In this document: positions 46,438-54,214 of the stretch, in pieces
How the letters are laid out: every line of letters begins with the position of its first letter
How positions within the stretch are numbered: position 1 is the stretch's first letter
NCBI RefSeq assembly: GCF_014145325.1
Contig: NZ_JACHTF010000002.1
Coordinates: 275,659-339,658, forward strand
Direction of reading: 5' to 3'
Length of the DNA stretch: 64,000 bases
From: Marilutibacter spongiae
Lineage (GTDB): Bacteria > Pseudomonadota > Gammaproteobacteria > Xanthomonadales > Xanthomonadaceae
Made by a program: the position numbers and the translations under genes
Notes under the pieces: generated by a model
The model's database searches: none
Seen by the model: the letters and a program-made list of their open reading frames with translations, nothing else
Told to the model about the DNA's origin: nothing

Positions 46438-47895
46438 TCAGACTGGCCCGTCACGCTCGCAGGCTTCCCGGACCTTCGCGAGGTCGGCGACGAACGCGGC
46501 CCAGGCGGCTTCGCGCTCGGCCACCGGCAGGCGCAGCAGATACGCCGGGTGGAAGGTCGGCATGACCGCCGCGCCCGTCGCCGAGGCGTGCCAGACGCCG
46601 CGGTCGGCGTTCACCGACACGCCCGCGCCCAGCAGGGCGCGGGCGGCGGTATTGCCCAGGCACAGGACGAATCGCGGCTTCACCCGCTCGAGCTCGGCCT
46701 GCAGCCACGGGCGGCAGGCCGATTGCTCGGCGGCACTGGCACGCGCATGCAGGCGGCGCTTGCCACGCGGCTGGAACTTGAAGTGCTTCACCGCGTTGGT
46801 CAGGTACAACCCCGCCCGGTCCAGCCCGGCCGCCACCAGGGCTTCGTCCAGCAGGCGGCCCGCCGGGCCGACGAAGGGCCGCCCGGCCAGGTCTTCGGCG
46901 TCGCCGGGCTGCTCCCCGACCACCATCACCCGGGCATCCACGGGCCCTTCGCCCGGCACCGCCTGCGTGGCGGGTCGCCACAACGCGCACTGGCGACAAC
47001 TGCGGACCGCAGCGGCCAGCGCATCGGCCTCCATCGGCAGCGCGACATCGCGCGCCGTACGCGCAGGTGCCCGCTGCGCCCGTCGCGGCGTGGTCGGCGC
47101 GGCATCGACCATCGCCTGCATGCGCCCGCCGGCCTCGCGTATGAGACCGGGGATCAGCGCGGCTTCGGGCAGGTTCTTCCAGTAGCGGACCGGCATCTCC
47201 TTCACCATCGCGTCGACCTTCAGCCGAGCCGGATTGAAGATGTTGGCGTAGTAGACGCGCCACAGCGCTTCGAGCGCGTCTCCGTCGGGCGCGTCCGCGC
47301 GTTCCGCGCCGGGGCCCAGGCGCAGCGCCTGGCCGTCCCAGTGCGCGCTCCGCAGCGGCGTCAGGATGGACCAGCGCATGCCGGCGAAACGCCGCGCGAA
47401 GAACGGCGCGACCTGGGCCAGGACGTCGTGCACCGGTTCGAACCAGGCCACGTACACGCTGCCGTCGGCCGCCTGGACTTCGCGGAGTCGCACGAAGGCC
47501 TTCATCTTGTGCTTCTCGCGATTCACCGCCTTCGCCGCATCCGCGGCCCAGGCCACGTCGTCGTCGGTCGCCATGCCCAGCAGCGCGCGCTCGCCATGGA
47601 CGAGGCGCCACAGCAACCGGTACAGCACCGCATGGCGTCGCGGATCGGCGTGCGCGATCACGCGTCCGGCCAGCGACAGGAACGCCGCCGGCACCTTCGC
47701 CTGCGCTACGGCCGGCACGGGTCGCGCGCCGCTCGCAAGGCCTTGCCCCGGGGCCGCCAGCGCGCCCAGCAGGTCCGCCTGAGCGCCCACGTCCCACAGC
47801 ACGTGCTCGGGGGCGATGCCGTCCGCCAACAGGCCGCGCGCGGCCTGCCGCCATTCGGCCAGGTCGGCGCCATCGTCCAGCGAGACGCGGCGCAT
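46438..47895 (-). CDS. udgX: TIGR03915 domain fused to UdgX uracil-DNA binding domain
   Basis: A 485-aa fusion. Residues about 1-255 match the TIGR03915 radical-SAM-linked domain (AFLSLAGRVIAHADP, KMKAFVRLREV, FEPVHDVLAQVAPFFARRF, MPVRYWKNLPEAALIPGLIREA). Residues about 285-485 are a UdgX-type family 4-like uracil-DNA glycosylase: VVGEQPGDAEDLAGRPFVGPAG, TNAVKHFKF, then RGKRRLHARAS with His383, the residue known in UdgX to form a covalent bond with the excised-uracil site, and PTFHPAYLLR. A paired Cys (SCRQCALW) may hold a 4Fe-4S cluster. ATG 47895 shares its A with the upstream stop (TGATG), so it is coupled to the radical SAM gene. Confidence 0.9.
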   Translation of the reverse strand: MRRVSLDDGADLAEWRQAARGLLADGIAPEHVLWDVGAQADLLGALAAPGQGLASGARPVPAVAQAKVPAAFLSLAGRVIAHADPRRHAVLYRLLWRLVHGERALLGMATDDDVAWAADAAKAVNREKHKMKAFVRLREVQAADGSVYVAWFEPVHDVLAQVAPFFARRFAGMRWSILTPLRSAHWDGQALRLGPGAERADAPDGDALEALWRVYYANIFNPARLKVDAMVKEMPVRYWKNLPEAALIPGLIREAGGRMQAMVDAAPTTPRRAQRAPARTARDVALPMEADALAAAVRSCRQCALWRPATQAVPGEGPVDARVMVVGEQPGDAEDLAGRPFVGPAGRLLDEALVAAGLDRAGLYLTNAVKHFKFQPRGKRRLHARASAAEQSACRPWLQAELERVKPRFVLCLGNTAARALLGAGVSVNADRGVWHASATGAAVMPTFHPAYLLRLPVAEREAAWAAFVADLAKVREACERDGPV

Positions 47896-49115
47896 CAGTG
47901 GCCGAACAGGTCCGCCTGCGCCGGCGGACGCGCGGCGGCGGCACGGATGAGCCGGCTGTCGACGTCGGCGCGCGGCCGATGGTCGAGCGTGACGATGAAC
48001 GGCGCGACCTTGCCCATCGCCACGCGGAGCCGGACCAGGTCGTCGTAACGCAGGCGGCGGTGGCGGCGCATGACCAGCAGCTTGTGCACCGTCCGGGTTC
48101 CCAGCCCGGGCACCCGCAACAGCATCTCGCGGTCTGCCGTGTTGAGGTCGACGGGAAACTTCTCGCGATGGCGCAGCGCCCACGCCAGCTTCGGGTCGAT
48201 GTCCAGGTCGAGCATGCCCGACTCCCCCGGCGGTGCGATTTCGCCGACATCGAAACCATAGAAGCGCATCAACCAGTCGGCCTGGTAGAGGCGATGCTCG
48301 CGCAACAGTGGCGGCGGGCGCAGCGGCAGCGCCCGCGAGGCATCCGGTATGGGGCTGAACGCGGAAAAATACACCCGGCGCAAGCGATAGCTCGCGTAAA
48401 GGGTGCTGCTGGTCTTCAGCACGTCGCGGTCGCTGGCCGCGTCGGCACCGACGATCATCTGCGTGCTCTGCCCCGCGGGTGCGAAACGCGGGGCTTTCTT
48501 CTCGGCCCGTGCCTCGTCGATTCCCAGGCGCAGGCGGCCCATGGAGCGCCTGATGTCGCCGGCATCCTTCTCCGGCGCCAGCGCGTTGAGTCCGGACTCG
48601 GTCGGCATCTCCACGTTGATGCTCAGCCGGTCCGCCCAGCGGCCCGCCGCGGCCAGCAGTTCGGGCGAGGCGTCGGGAATGGTCTTGAGATGGATGTACC
48701 CGCGGAACCGCTCCTCCACCCGCAGGCGACGCGCGACCTCCACCAGCATCTCCATGGTGTAGTCGCTGGACTGGATGATCCCCGAGGACAGGAACAGGCC
48801 CTCGATGTAATTGCGCCGGTAGAAGTCCATCGTCAGGCGCACGATCTCATCGACCGTGAAGCGCGCCCGCCGCACGTTGGAGCTGCGCCGGTTGATGCAG
48901 TACGCGCAGTCGTAGATGCAGAAGTTGGTCAGCAGCACCTTCAGCAGCGAAATACAGCGGCCATCGGGCGCGTAGGCATGGCAGATGCCCATGCCACCGG
49001 TCGAGCCGATGCCATCGCTCCCGCGCGAGTCCCGCTTGCGGCCGCCACTGGACGAACAGGACGCATCGTACTTGGCCGCATCGGCCAGTACCGCGAGTTT
49101 TTCTTTCAGTTTCAT
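47895..49115 (-). CDS. Putative DNA modification/repair radical SAM protein (TIGR03916)
   Basis: A 406-aa radical SAM protein: the CxxxCxxC cluster motif is C66-x3-C70-x2-C73 within LTNFCIYDCAYCINRR, preceded by a Cys-containing N-terminus (YDASCSSSGG, GICHAYAPDGRCISLLK). Later come YIEGLFLSSGI, YIHLKTIPDASP and SINVEMPTESGL, and a C-terminal helix-hairpin-helix (FPVDLNTADREMLLRVPGLG) that would contact DNA. Families TIGR03916 and TIGR03915 typically occur together, as here with UdgX. The reaction is unknown; DNA lesion repair or modification is the prevailing prediction. A 29-nt palindrome sits 18 nt before the start. Confidence 0.88.
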   Translation of the reverse strand: MKLKEKLAVLADAAKYDASCSSSGGRKRDSRGSDGIGSTGGMGICHAYAPDGRCISLLKVLLTNFCIYDCAYCINRRSSNVRRARFTVDEIVRLTMDFYRRNYIEGLFLSSGIIQSSDYTMEMLVEVARRLRVEERFRGYIHLKTIPDASPELLAAAGRWADRLSINVEMPTESGLNALAPEKDAGDIRRSMGRLRLGIDEARAEKKAPRFAPAGQSTQMIVGADAASDRDVLKTSSTLYASYRLRRVYFSAFSPIPDASRALPLRPPPLLREHRLYQADWLMRFYGFDVGEIAPPGESGMLDLDIDPKLAWALRHREKFPVDLNTADREMLLRVPGLGTRTVHKLLVMRRHRRLRYDDLVRLRVAMGKVAPFIVTLDHRPRADVDSRLIRAAAARPPAQADLFGH

Positions 49116-49133
49116 GCAGTTATAGCCTGCCCG

Positions 49134-49162
49134 CCTCCCGTCTCACCAGGTGAGACGGGAGG
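49134..49162. promoter_or_regulatory. Near-perfect 29-nt palindrome upstream of the radical SAM gene
   Basis: CCTCCCGTCTCACC (49134-49147), a single A, then GGTGAGACGGGAGG (49149-49162): all 14 positions pair. It ends 18 nt from the start codon at 49115, so it would sit in the 5' leader or overlap the promoter. It could be an operator or a stable leader hairpin; it is unlike the GTAG-REPs nearby, because it lacks a GTAG foot and a loop. Confidence 0.6.
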
Positions 49163-49268
49163 CTGTTCAGGATGGACATGAAGGGCCCTGCATCGCCCGT
49201 GATTCAAATCATCCGCCCCAGGCACCGGCGCGCCCCTGGCGCCGTTAACGCAAGTGGCAGCCTCCACC

Positions 49269-49299
49269 GTAGGATGGGCCGAGCGAAGCGGCACCCGTC
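49269..49299 (+). repeat. GTAG-type REP hairpin, diverged forward copy
   Basis: A 31-nt GTAG element whose arms (GGATGGG-like left, CCCGTC-like right) pair with one G-T. Same length and foot as the other copies but a different stem sequence. Confidence 0.5.
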
Positions 49300-49340
49300 A
49301 TTCGCCGGCGCCACACCGTCGAAGCAGGATGTCGGTATCT

Positions 49341-49371
49341 GTAGGGTGCATCAAGCGGATCGCAATGCACC
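49341..49371 (+). repeat. GTAG-type REP hairpin, forward copy 5' of RAYT
   Basis: Begins GTAGGGTGCA, ends GCAATGCACC; left arm GGTGCAT and right arm ATGCACC pair. It lies 27 nt before the RAYT start codon, including its ribosome site. Confidence 0.65.
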
Positions 49372-49397
49372 TGCATCGGCGTCAAGGAGGACGCGAC

Positions 49398-49931
49398 ATG
49401 CCCCAGTATCGGCGCGCCTGGCACCCGGGCGGCACCTGGTTCTTCACCGTCAACCTGCTCGAACGCGGCAAGAACGACCTGTTGCTGCGCGAGGCCGACC
49501 TGCTACGCCAGACAGTGCGAAAGGTTCGCGGACGCCACCCCTTCCGCATCCATGCATGGGCGGTGCTGCCCGATCACCTGCATTGCCTCATTGAGCTCCC
49601 CCAGGGAGACACGGACTTCGCCCTGCGTTGGCGACTCATCAAGGGAGGCTTCTCCCGCGGCCTGCCACGGGACGAGAGACGCTCATCGGTGCGACAAAGG
49701 CGCGGCGAGCGCGGCATATGGCAACGCCGGTATTGGGAGCACCTCATACGGGATGGCGACGACTATCGGGCACACATGGACTACGTCCATTTCAACCCGG
49801 TCAAACATGGCCTGGTCGCCCGCGTGGCCGATTGGCCGCATTCCACGTTCCACCGCTGCGTGGGCGCCGGACTCTATTCCCTGGACTGGGGCAACGCCAG
49901 TCTTGCGGAGGGTCTGACCTGTTCCGACTGA
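49398..49931 (+). CDS. REP-associated tyrosine transposase (RAYT, Y1_Tnp)
   Basis: A 177-aa Y1 transposase of the IS200/IS605-related RAYT class. HUH metal motif His60-Leu-His62 in AVLPDHLHCLIELP; catalytic Tyr129 in AHMDYVHFNPVKHGL, the signature of RAYTs. Start is ATG 49398 with AAGGAGGACGCG. Flanked by GTAG-REP hairpins: two forward copies upstream and, downstream, alternating reverse, forward and reverse copies. RAYTs nick and mobilise such REPs in trans. The protein appears intact. Confidence 0.93.
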   Translation: MPQYRRAWHPGGTWFFTVNLLERGKNDLLLREADLLRQTVRKVRGRHPFRIHAWAVLPDHLHCLIELPQGDTDFALRWRLIKGGFSRGLPRDERRSSVRQRRGERGIWQRRYWEHLIRDGDDYRAHMDYVHFNPVKHGLVARVADWPHSTFHRCVGAGLYSLDWGNASLAEGLTCSD

Positions 49932-49939
49932 TCCCATCC

Positions 49940-49970
49940 GGCGCAATGCGCTACGCTTAGTGCGCCCTAC
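49940..49970 (-). repeat. GTAG-type REP hairpin, reverse copy 3' of RAYT
   Basis: Reverse-orientation copy: plus strand begins GGCGCAATGCG and ends GCGCCCTAC (GTAG on the minus strand). It starts 9 nt after the RAYT stop. Confidence 0.65.
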
Positions 49971-50011
49971 GGTATCCCGGTGGCGGCGGACCGGCACGGT
50001 CCAGCACATTC

Positions 50012-50042
50012 GTAGGGTGCAATAAGCAAAGCGCATTGCACC
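50012..50042 (+). repeat. GTAG-type REP hairpin, forward copy
   Basis: Identical in sequence to the copy at 46279-46309 (GTAGGGTGCAATAAGC at the 5' end). Stem GGTGCAAT/ATTGCACC is perfect. Confidence 0.75.
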
Positions 50043-50097
50043 ACCGCCCGCCGCGCCTGCCTGAGACATCCGGATTCCACCCGCCTGTGCTCCATCC

Positions 50098-50128
50098 GGC
50101 GCAATGCGCTGCGCTTATTGCGCCCTAC
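50098..50128 (-). repeat. GTAG-type REP hairpin, reverse copy
   Basis: Plus strand GGCGCAAT and ATTGCGCC pair perfectly; GTAG foot on the minus strand (CTAC at 50125-50128). It lies 19 nt from the end of the DUF5694 gene. Confidence 0.7.
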
Positions 50129-50146
50129 GGGACGTGCTTCGCGCCC

Positions 50147-50980
50147 TCAGTCGCCGGCCTCAAGGTAGGGGCGCACGTCTTCGGCGACCCGGCGGTCGTC
50201 GACGGCCAGGAGGTCCTTCAGGATCGCGGTGTGACCCTGCCCGGCCAGGACGACGACCCGGTCGCCCGGTCCGGCGGCCTTCTGGATGTTGGCGTACATG
50301 CGGAAATTGCGATGCCACCAGCTCGCCGAGGCGTCGGCGCCCGCGAAGCCGTCGCCGGCGCCGACGGCGTTGGTCCGCAGGTACAGGCCCTTGTTGACGG
50401 CATCGCGCCCAGGATCGCTCGCCAGTTGCAGCAGCTGCGCCAGCGACAGGCTCGACTGCTCCCGGTCCTGCTCGGCGGAGAGCGCCTTGAAGCGCGCCTC
50501 GATGTCCTCGCGCGCCCGGGTGTCGTGCGCGTCCATGTAGTCGAACATCGGCTGCGCGTCCCAGCCCACCTGGTCCTCGTCGAAGCAGGTCACGCCCGAC
50601 AGGCCTGCCTGCTGCGCCAGCCGGAACCCTATCTGATAGGTCTCGTTCGTGGGCAGGTCGAAGTCTCCGGCGACGTACTCCTCGAACTGCGCGTCGTAGC
50701 GCGCCTGGTCGCCCGGGCTGCACTCGGCCAGCACCGCGGTGGGCTCGAAGCCGGCCAGGCGCCCGGCGAGGCCGTCAAGGTAGGCCTGGTGGGCGGGCGT
50801 GGTCACGTCCACGACCCCGCTCTTGACCATGTCCCGCCCCGGATTGGCGAAGTGGAACATGCCGAACATCATCACCCGCGCCGGCGCGGGGGCGCCCTCG
50901 GGCGGCGCGGCAAGGGCCGTGGCGGAAAGCGCCGCCAGGGCGGTGGCGAGGGCGGTTCGGACCAGCAGTTGCGTGCGCAT
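50147..50980 (-). CDS. Exported DUF5694 protein
   Basis: A 277-aa protein with a signal peptide (about 1-25, TALATALAALSATALA). The mature part has the DUF5694/TraB-like pattern: VMMFGMFHFANPGRDMVK with its MFGxxHF motif, LAECSPGDQARYDAQFEEY and, at the end, GDRVVVLAGQGHTAILKDLL, where Gly-x-Gly-His near the C-terminus recalls TraB/PrgY-type peptidase-like proteins. Function unproven. ATG 50980 begins the signal; an upstream in-frame start would add an unlikely Cys/Arg-rich extension. Confidence 0.8.
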   Translation of the reverse strand: MRTQLLVRTALATALAALSATALAAPPEGAPAPARVMMFGMFHFANPGRDMVKSGVVDVTTPAHQAYLDGLAGRLAGFEPTAVLAECSPGDQARYDAQFEEYVAGDFDLPTNETYQIGFRLAQQAGLSGVTCFDEDQVGWDAQPMFDYMDAHDTRAREDIEARFKALSAEQDREQSSLSLAQLLQLASDPGRDAVNKGLYLRTNAVGAGDGFAGADASASWWHRNFRMYANIQKAAGPGDRVVVLAGQGHTAILKDLLAVDDRRVAEDVRPYLEAGD

Positions 50981-51134
50981 GCGGCAGCATCCTTGTGTCG
51001 GGGGCCTGAGCTTACAGATGCGCGGCGGCCGCGTGGGGTTTAGCCCGCGTGGCCGGCGTGTCGATCCGGCCAGCGCCCGTTCGTCTAAGGGATACGTGCA
51101 CGCCATGCACCCCACCCCGACAGGAGCCCGAGCG

Positions 51135-51623
51135 ATGGCCACCCCCGCCAAGAACACCATCTGCCTCTGGTACGACGGCAACGCCCAGGACGCGGCCCGG
51201 TTCTATGCCGAGACCTTCCCCGAAAGCGAAGTCACCGCCATCCATCGCGCCCCCGGCGACTATCCCGACGGCCAGGAAGGCGACGTCCTCACCGTCGAGT
51301 TCACCGTCATGGGCATCCCCTGCCTGGGCCTGAACGGCGGACCGGCCTTCAAGCACGACGAAGCGTTCTCGTTCCAGGTCGCGACCGACGACCAGGCCGA
51401 GACCGACCGCTACTGGAACGCCATCGTCGGCAACGGCGGCCAGGAGAGCGAATGCGGCTGGTGCAAGGACAAGTGGGGCCTGTCCTGGCAGATCACCCCG
51501 CGCGTCCTGACCGAAGCCTTCACCCACCCCGACCGGGCCCTGGCCAAGCGTGCGTTCGACGCCATGATGACGATGAAGAAGATCGACATCGCCGCCATCG
51601 AAGCCGCCGTGGCCGGGAAGTGA
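51135..51623 (+). CDS. VOC-family (PhnB-like) protein
   Basis: A 162-aa vicinal-oxygen-chelate fold protein of the PhnB/3-demethylubiquinone-methyltransferase-like group: KNTICLWYDGNAQDAARFYAE, DVLTVEFTVMGIPCLGLNGGP, FSFQVATDDQAETDRYW, CGWCKDKWGLSWQITPRVL. Enzymatic function is not established for the group. ATG 51135 follows AGGAGCCCGAGCG. The next gene, a second VOC protein, starts 55 nt downstream on the same strand. Confidence 0.9.
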   Translation: MATPAKNTICLWYDGNAQDAARFYAETFPESEVTAIHRAPGDYPDGQEGDVLTVEFTVMGIPCLGLNGGPAFKHDEAFSFQVATDDQAETDRYWNAIVGNGGQESECGWCKDKWGLSWQITPRVLTEAFTHPDRALAKRAFDAMMTMKKIDIAAIEAAVAGK

Positions 51624-51678
51624 CCCCACGACCCCACCCCCGTGTTCGCACGCCCGTTCCCCCACCCAAGGAGACACC

Positions 51679-52125
51679 ATGAAGATCGTGACCAGCCTCA
51701 GCTTCCAGGGACAATGCCGTGAAGCCTTCGAGTTCTACGCCAAGGTCCTGGACGGCAAGATCACCGCCGCCTATCCCTACGGCGACGCGCCGCCCGACAT
51801 GCCGATCACCGGCGAAAAATACAAGGACTGGCTGATGCACTGCTGGCTCGACGTCGGCGACCAGTCGCTGATGGGCGCCGACATGGACGTCGAGTGGAGC
51901 CCCAACATCGACAAGCCCAAGAACGGTTTCGACGTCACCCTGCACACCGAGGACGTGGCCCAGGCCGAGCGCTGGTTCAAGGCGCTGTCCGAAGGCGGCA
52001 AGGAGGTGATGCCCTTCGCCGCGACCTTCTGGTCCCCCGGCTTTGGCTCCGTGGTCGACAAGTTCGGCGTGCCGTGGATGGTGAACACCATCCCCGCCGG
52101 TGACGGCAAGCCGCCGCAGGGCTGA
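51679..52125 (+). CDS. VOC-family glyoxalase-like protein (PhnB type)
   Basis: A 148-aa VOC protein: KIVTSLSFQGQCREAFEFYA, KYKDWLMHCWLDVGDQSLMGAD, GFDVTLHTEDVAQAERWFKAL, FWSPGFGSVVDKFGVPWMVNT. Close to the PhnB/YjdN group, unknown substrate. Start ATG 51679 has AAGGAGACACC. It is the second gene of a tandem with the VOC protein at 51135, probably co-transcribed; the two differ enough to be old paralogues. Confidence 0.9.
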   Translation: MKIVTSLSFQGQCREAFEFYAKVLDGKITAAYPYGDAPPDMPITGEKYKDWLMHCWLDVGDQSLMGADMDVEWSPNIDKPKNGFDVTLHTEDVAQAERWFKALSEGGKEVMPFAATFWSPGFGSVVDKFGVPWMVNTIPAGDGKPPQG

Positions 52126-52303
52126 GGCGTCGCATGCGAGGCGATGTGGGCCCTACATCTCCGGCGTATTCGCCTCCAGGCCCTTCATCGCCCCGCTCTT
52201 GCCCGGCGGGCATGCAGCAGCGCCTTTTGGACCATGCATCACGACACCGCGGACCGCGGCGCCACTACCCTAGGCCGCATCATCCCATCGTGAGACGCAC
52301 CGA

Positions 52304-52489
52304 ATGAAGTACCTGCTCGTCCTGCTGTTCGCCCTGTCCCTGTCCGGCTGCCTGTGGGTGCCGGTCGACTTGGACGGTCACTCCGGCAAGGGCCTGGTCT
52401 GCCACAAGGGCAAGAAGACGCTGGAACTGCCGCCCGAGGCGATCAGCGCCCACCTGGGCCACGGCGACCACCGCGGCCCCTGCTACTGA
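52304..52489 (+). CDS. Small lipoprotein of unknown function
   Basis: A 61-aa predicted lipoprotein: signal and lipobox FALSLSGC (Cys16), then WVPVDLDGHSGKGLVCHKGK, LELPPEAISAHLGHG and a final GPCY. A His/Cys-containing mature part (three Cys in all) suggests metal or disulfide use, but no family is recognised. ATG 52304. Followed by a strong terminator. Confidence 0.7.
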   Translation: MKYLLVLLFALSLSGCLWVPVDLDGHSGKGLVCHKGKKTLELPPEAISAHLGHGDHRGPCY

Positions 52490-52516
52490 AGCGACGTTCG
52501 CAGGAAGCGAGCCAGG

Positions 52517-52555
52517 CACCCGGGTGGCGGCGAGCGTCGCACCCGGGTGTTTTTT
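52517..52555. terminator. Intrinsic terminator from two self-palindromic arms
   Basis: CACCCGGGTG at 52517-52526 and again at 52540-52549, followed by six T. Each arm is its own reverse complement, so they pair with each other as a 10-bp stem across a 13-nt loop. The amidohydrolase gene, ending at 52558 from the other side, is also terminated here. Confidence 0.8.
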
Positions 52556-52557
52556 CA

Positions 52558-53823
52558 TCACGGCCGGGTCAGGCGATTCACCACGGTGCGCCCCTCCTTC
52601 ATGACGAAGGCCACGTCTTCAAGGGCGCCGATGTCCTCCAGCGGATCGCCGCGCACGGCGATGAGGTCGGCCCTGGCCCCCGCCTCGATCGTCCCGATTG
52701 GATGCCTGGGCGCAAGCAGCTCGCCCGGCAGCAGGGTGGCCGAACGCAATACGTCCATGTTGGACATCCCCGCCGCGACGTAGCGCGGATAGATGCGCGC
52801 GGCGACCTGGCCCCGCGTCAGGCCATCCGCGCGGTAGTACGCATCCGATCCGATCGCGATGCGGATGCCGGCGGCGACGGCACGGCGGATGCGTGCCCGG
52901 TGGTGTTCGGCCGTCGGGCTGTCGGTCGGCACCAGGGCGATGTGCTTGCGTGCCATGACCGCCAGCACGTCGTCCGAGATCGTGTAACCGTGTTCGATCG
53001 AATCCACGCCTGCCTGCACCGCGATCATCGCGGCGGCGTCGCCGTGGGTGGCATGCGCGGCCACCTGGACGCCTGCGCGGTGCGCTTCGTCGACGATCGC
53101 TTCCATCTCGCCGGGCGACAGCATCAGACTGTCGGAATTGACGATGACCTTGATCCAGTCGGCGCCGTCGTGGATCGCCTGCCGCACGGCCCTGCGGGCC
53201 TGCTCCGGGCCGTCGACCTGCACGTACTCGCGCGCCACGAGCGGCTGCGCCGCTTCCACCAGCTCTTGGAACTGACCGCCCACCGGCGACAGGGCACGGG
53301 TCGACACGAACATGCGCGGCCCGGGCACCCATCCCCCGTCGATGGCGTCGCGCAACGCGACATCATTGTTGATGCCGGAATTGCCGAGGTCGCGAACCGT
53401 GGTGAAGCCTGCTTCCAGCATGTCCCGCGCATTGCGCGCGCCCAGCAGCGCGCGGTCCGCCGCCCTCATCTCGACGATCTCCAGGATGCGATTGGCGTCG
53501 TCGTCGCCGTGCTCGCGGTCGTACTCGTGCAGCAGGTGGGTATGCACGTCGATCAGTCCGGGAAGCAGGGTGACCTCGCCCAGGTCGATCACTTCCGCTC
53601 CCATCGGCATGCCAGCGCCAGTCTCGATCGAGCGGATCTCGCCACCCGCGATGACGACTGCGACGTCATCGATCACCCGACGATGCCGCACGTCCACCAG
53701 ATGCGCGGCCCGCACGACGGTCAGGGCCCCATCCGCGGTGTCCTGCGCGCGCCCGGGAGAAGGCAGGGCCGCCAGGACGCAGGCAAAGGCCATCGCAAAT
53801 TTCGCAAACAGCACTGATCTCAT
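52558..53823 (-). CDS. Exported amidohydrolase-superfamily metallohydrolase
   Basis: A 421-aa protein: signal peptide about 1-25 (FAKFAMAFACVLAALPSPGRA), then an amidohydrolase TIM barrel with LPGLIDVHTHLLHEYD (HxH), a metal-bridging Lys in DGADWIKVIVNSD, VAAHATHGDAA and SIEHGYTI (two His), and GSDAYY (catalytic Asp). It belongs to the prolidase/imidazolonepropionase-like amidohydrolases that hydrolyse Xaa-Pro or similar amides; periplasmic location is predicted. ATG 53823 fits the GAGGAA ribosome site (6-nt spacing) better than ATG 53829. Confidence 0.9.
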   Translation of the reverse strand: MRSVLFAKFAMAFACVLAALPSPGRAQDTADGALTVVRAAHLVDVRHRRVIDDVAVVIAGGEIRSIETGAGMPMGAEVIDLGEVTLLPGLIDVHTHLLHEYDREHGDDDANRILEIVEMRAADRALLGARNARDMLEAGFTTVRDLGNSGINNDVALRDAIDGGWVPGPRMFVSTRALSPVGGQFQELVEAAQPLVAREYVQVDGPEQARRAVRQAIHDGADWIKVIVNSDSLMLSPGEMEAIVDEAHRAGVQVAAHATHGDAAAMIAVQAGVDSIEHGYTISDDVLAVMARKHIALVPTDSPTAEHHRARIRRAVAAGIRIAIGSDAYYRADGLTRGQVAARIYPRYVAAGMSNMDVLRSATLLPGELLAPRHPIGTIEAGARADLIAVRGDPLEDIGALEDVAFVMKEGRTVVNRLTRP

Positions 53824-53829
53824 GAACAT

Positions 53830-54214
53830 TTCCTCGTTGGTACGGAAGTCGTCACGAACCCCACGTCGTGACGTGGGCGGCGGTCGGCACTCGCGGGGTC
53901 CCGCCCCGCCCGGGCGTCCGTGAGACGGATGTCCGCCCGGACACCGGCGTAGCGCCTCGCACGCGTCTGGGCGCGCAAGCCCCGCGGGCATCGAAGCGAC
54001 GCCGCCGCGAAGGGATACGTCAAGGGGATTCACCGGGCCAAGCGGCCCACACTACGGATGCGGCGCCGCGACCAATGGTTGGAAATTCGCCCCTTTTGTC
54101 CGGGCGGGATCCTTCGCTGGTCGGCCCACGGGACGCGTTCCCGCACGGACAACGCGTAAACCCTCCCGCAGGTTTCGGCATCGGATGGAGCCCGGCCCTC
54201 CAACGGACAACGAC
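53830..54214. other. Noncoding gap of 385 nt
   Basis: Between the divergent amidohydrolase and beta-lactamase genes. It contains the 18-nt palindrome at 53860-53877 and no open frame that looks coding in either direction. It probably carries both promoters, but I see no convincing -35/-10 pair. Confidence 0.5.
53860..53877. promoter_or_regulatory. Operator-like palindrome CCCACGTC-gt-GACGTGGG
   Basis: Perfect 8-bp arms with a 2-nt spacer, 37 nt upstream of the amidohydrolase start codon. Shape and position suit a dimeric repressor or activator site; no regulator gene is nearby. Confidence 0.45.
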
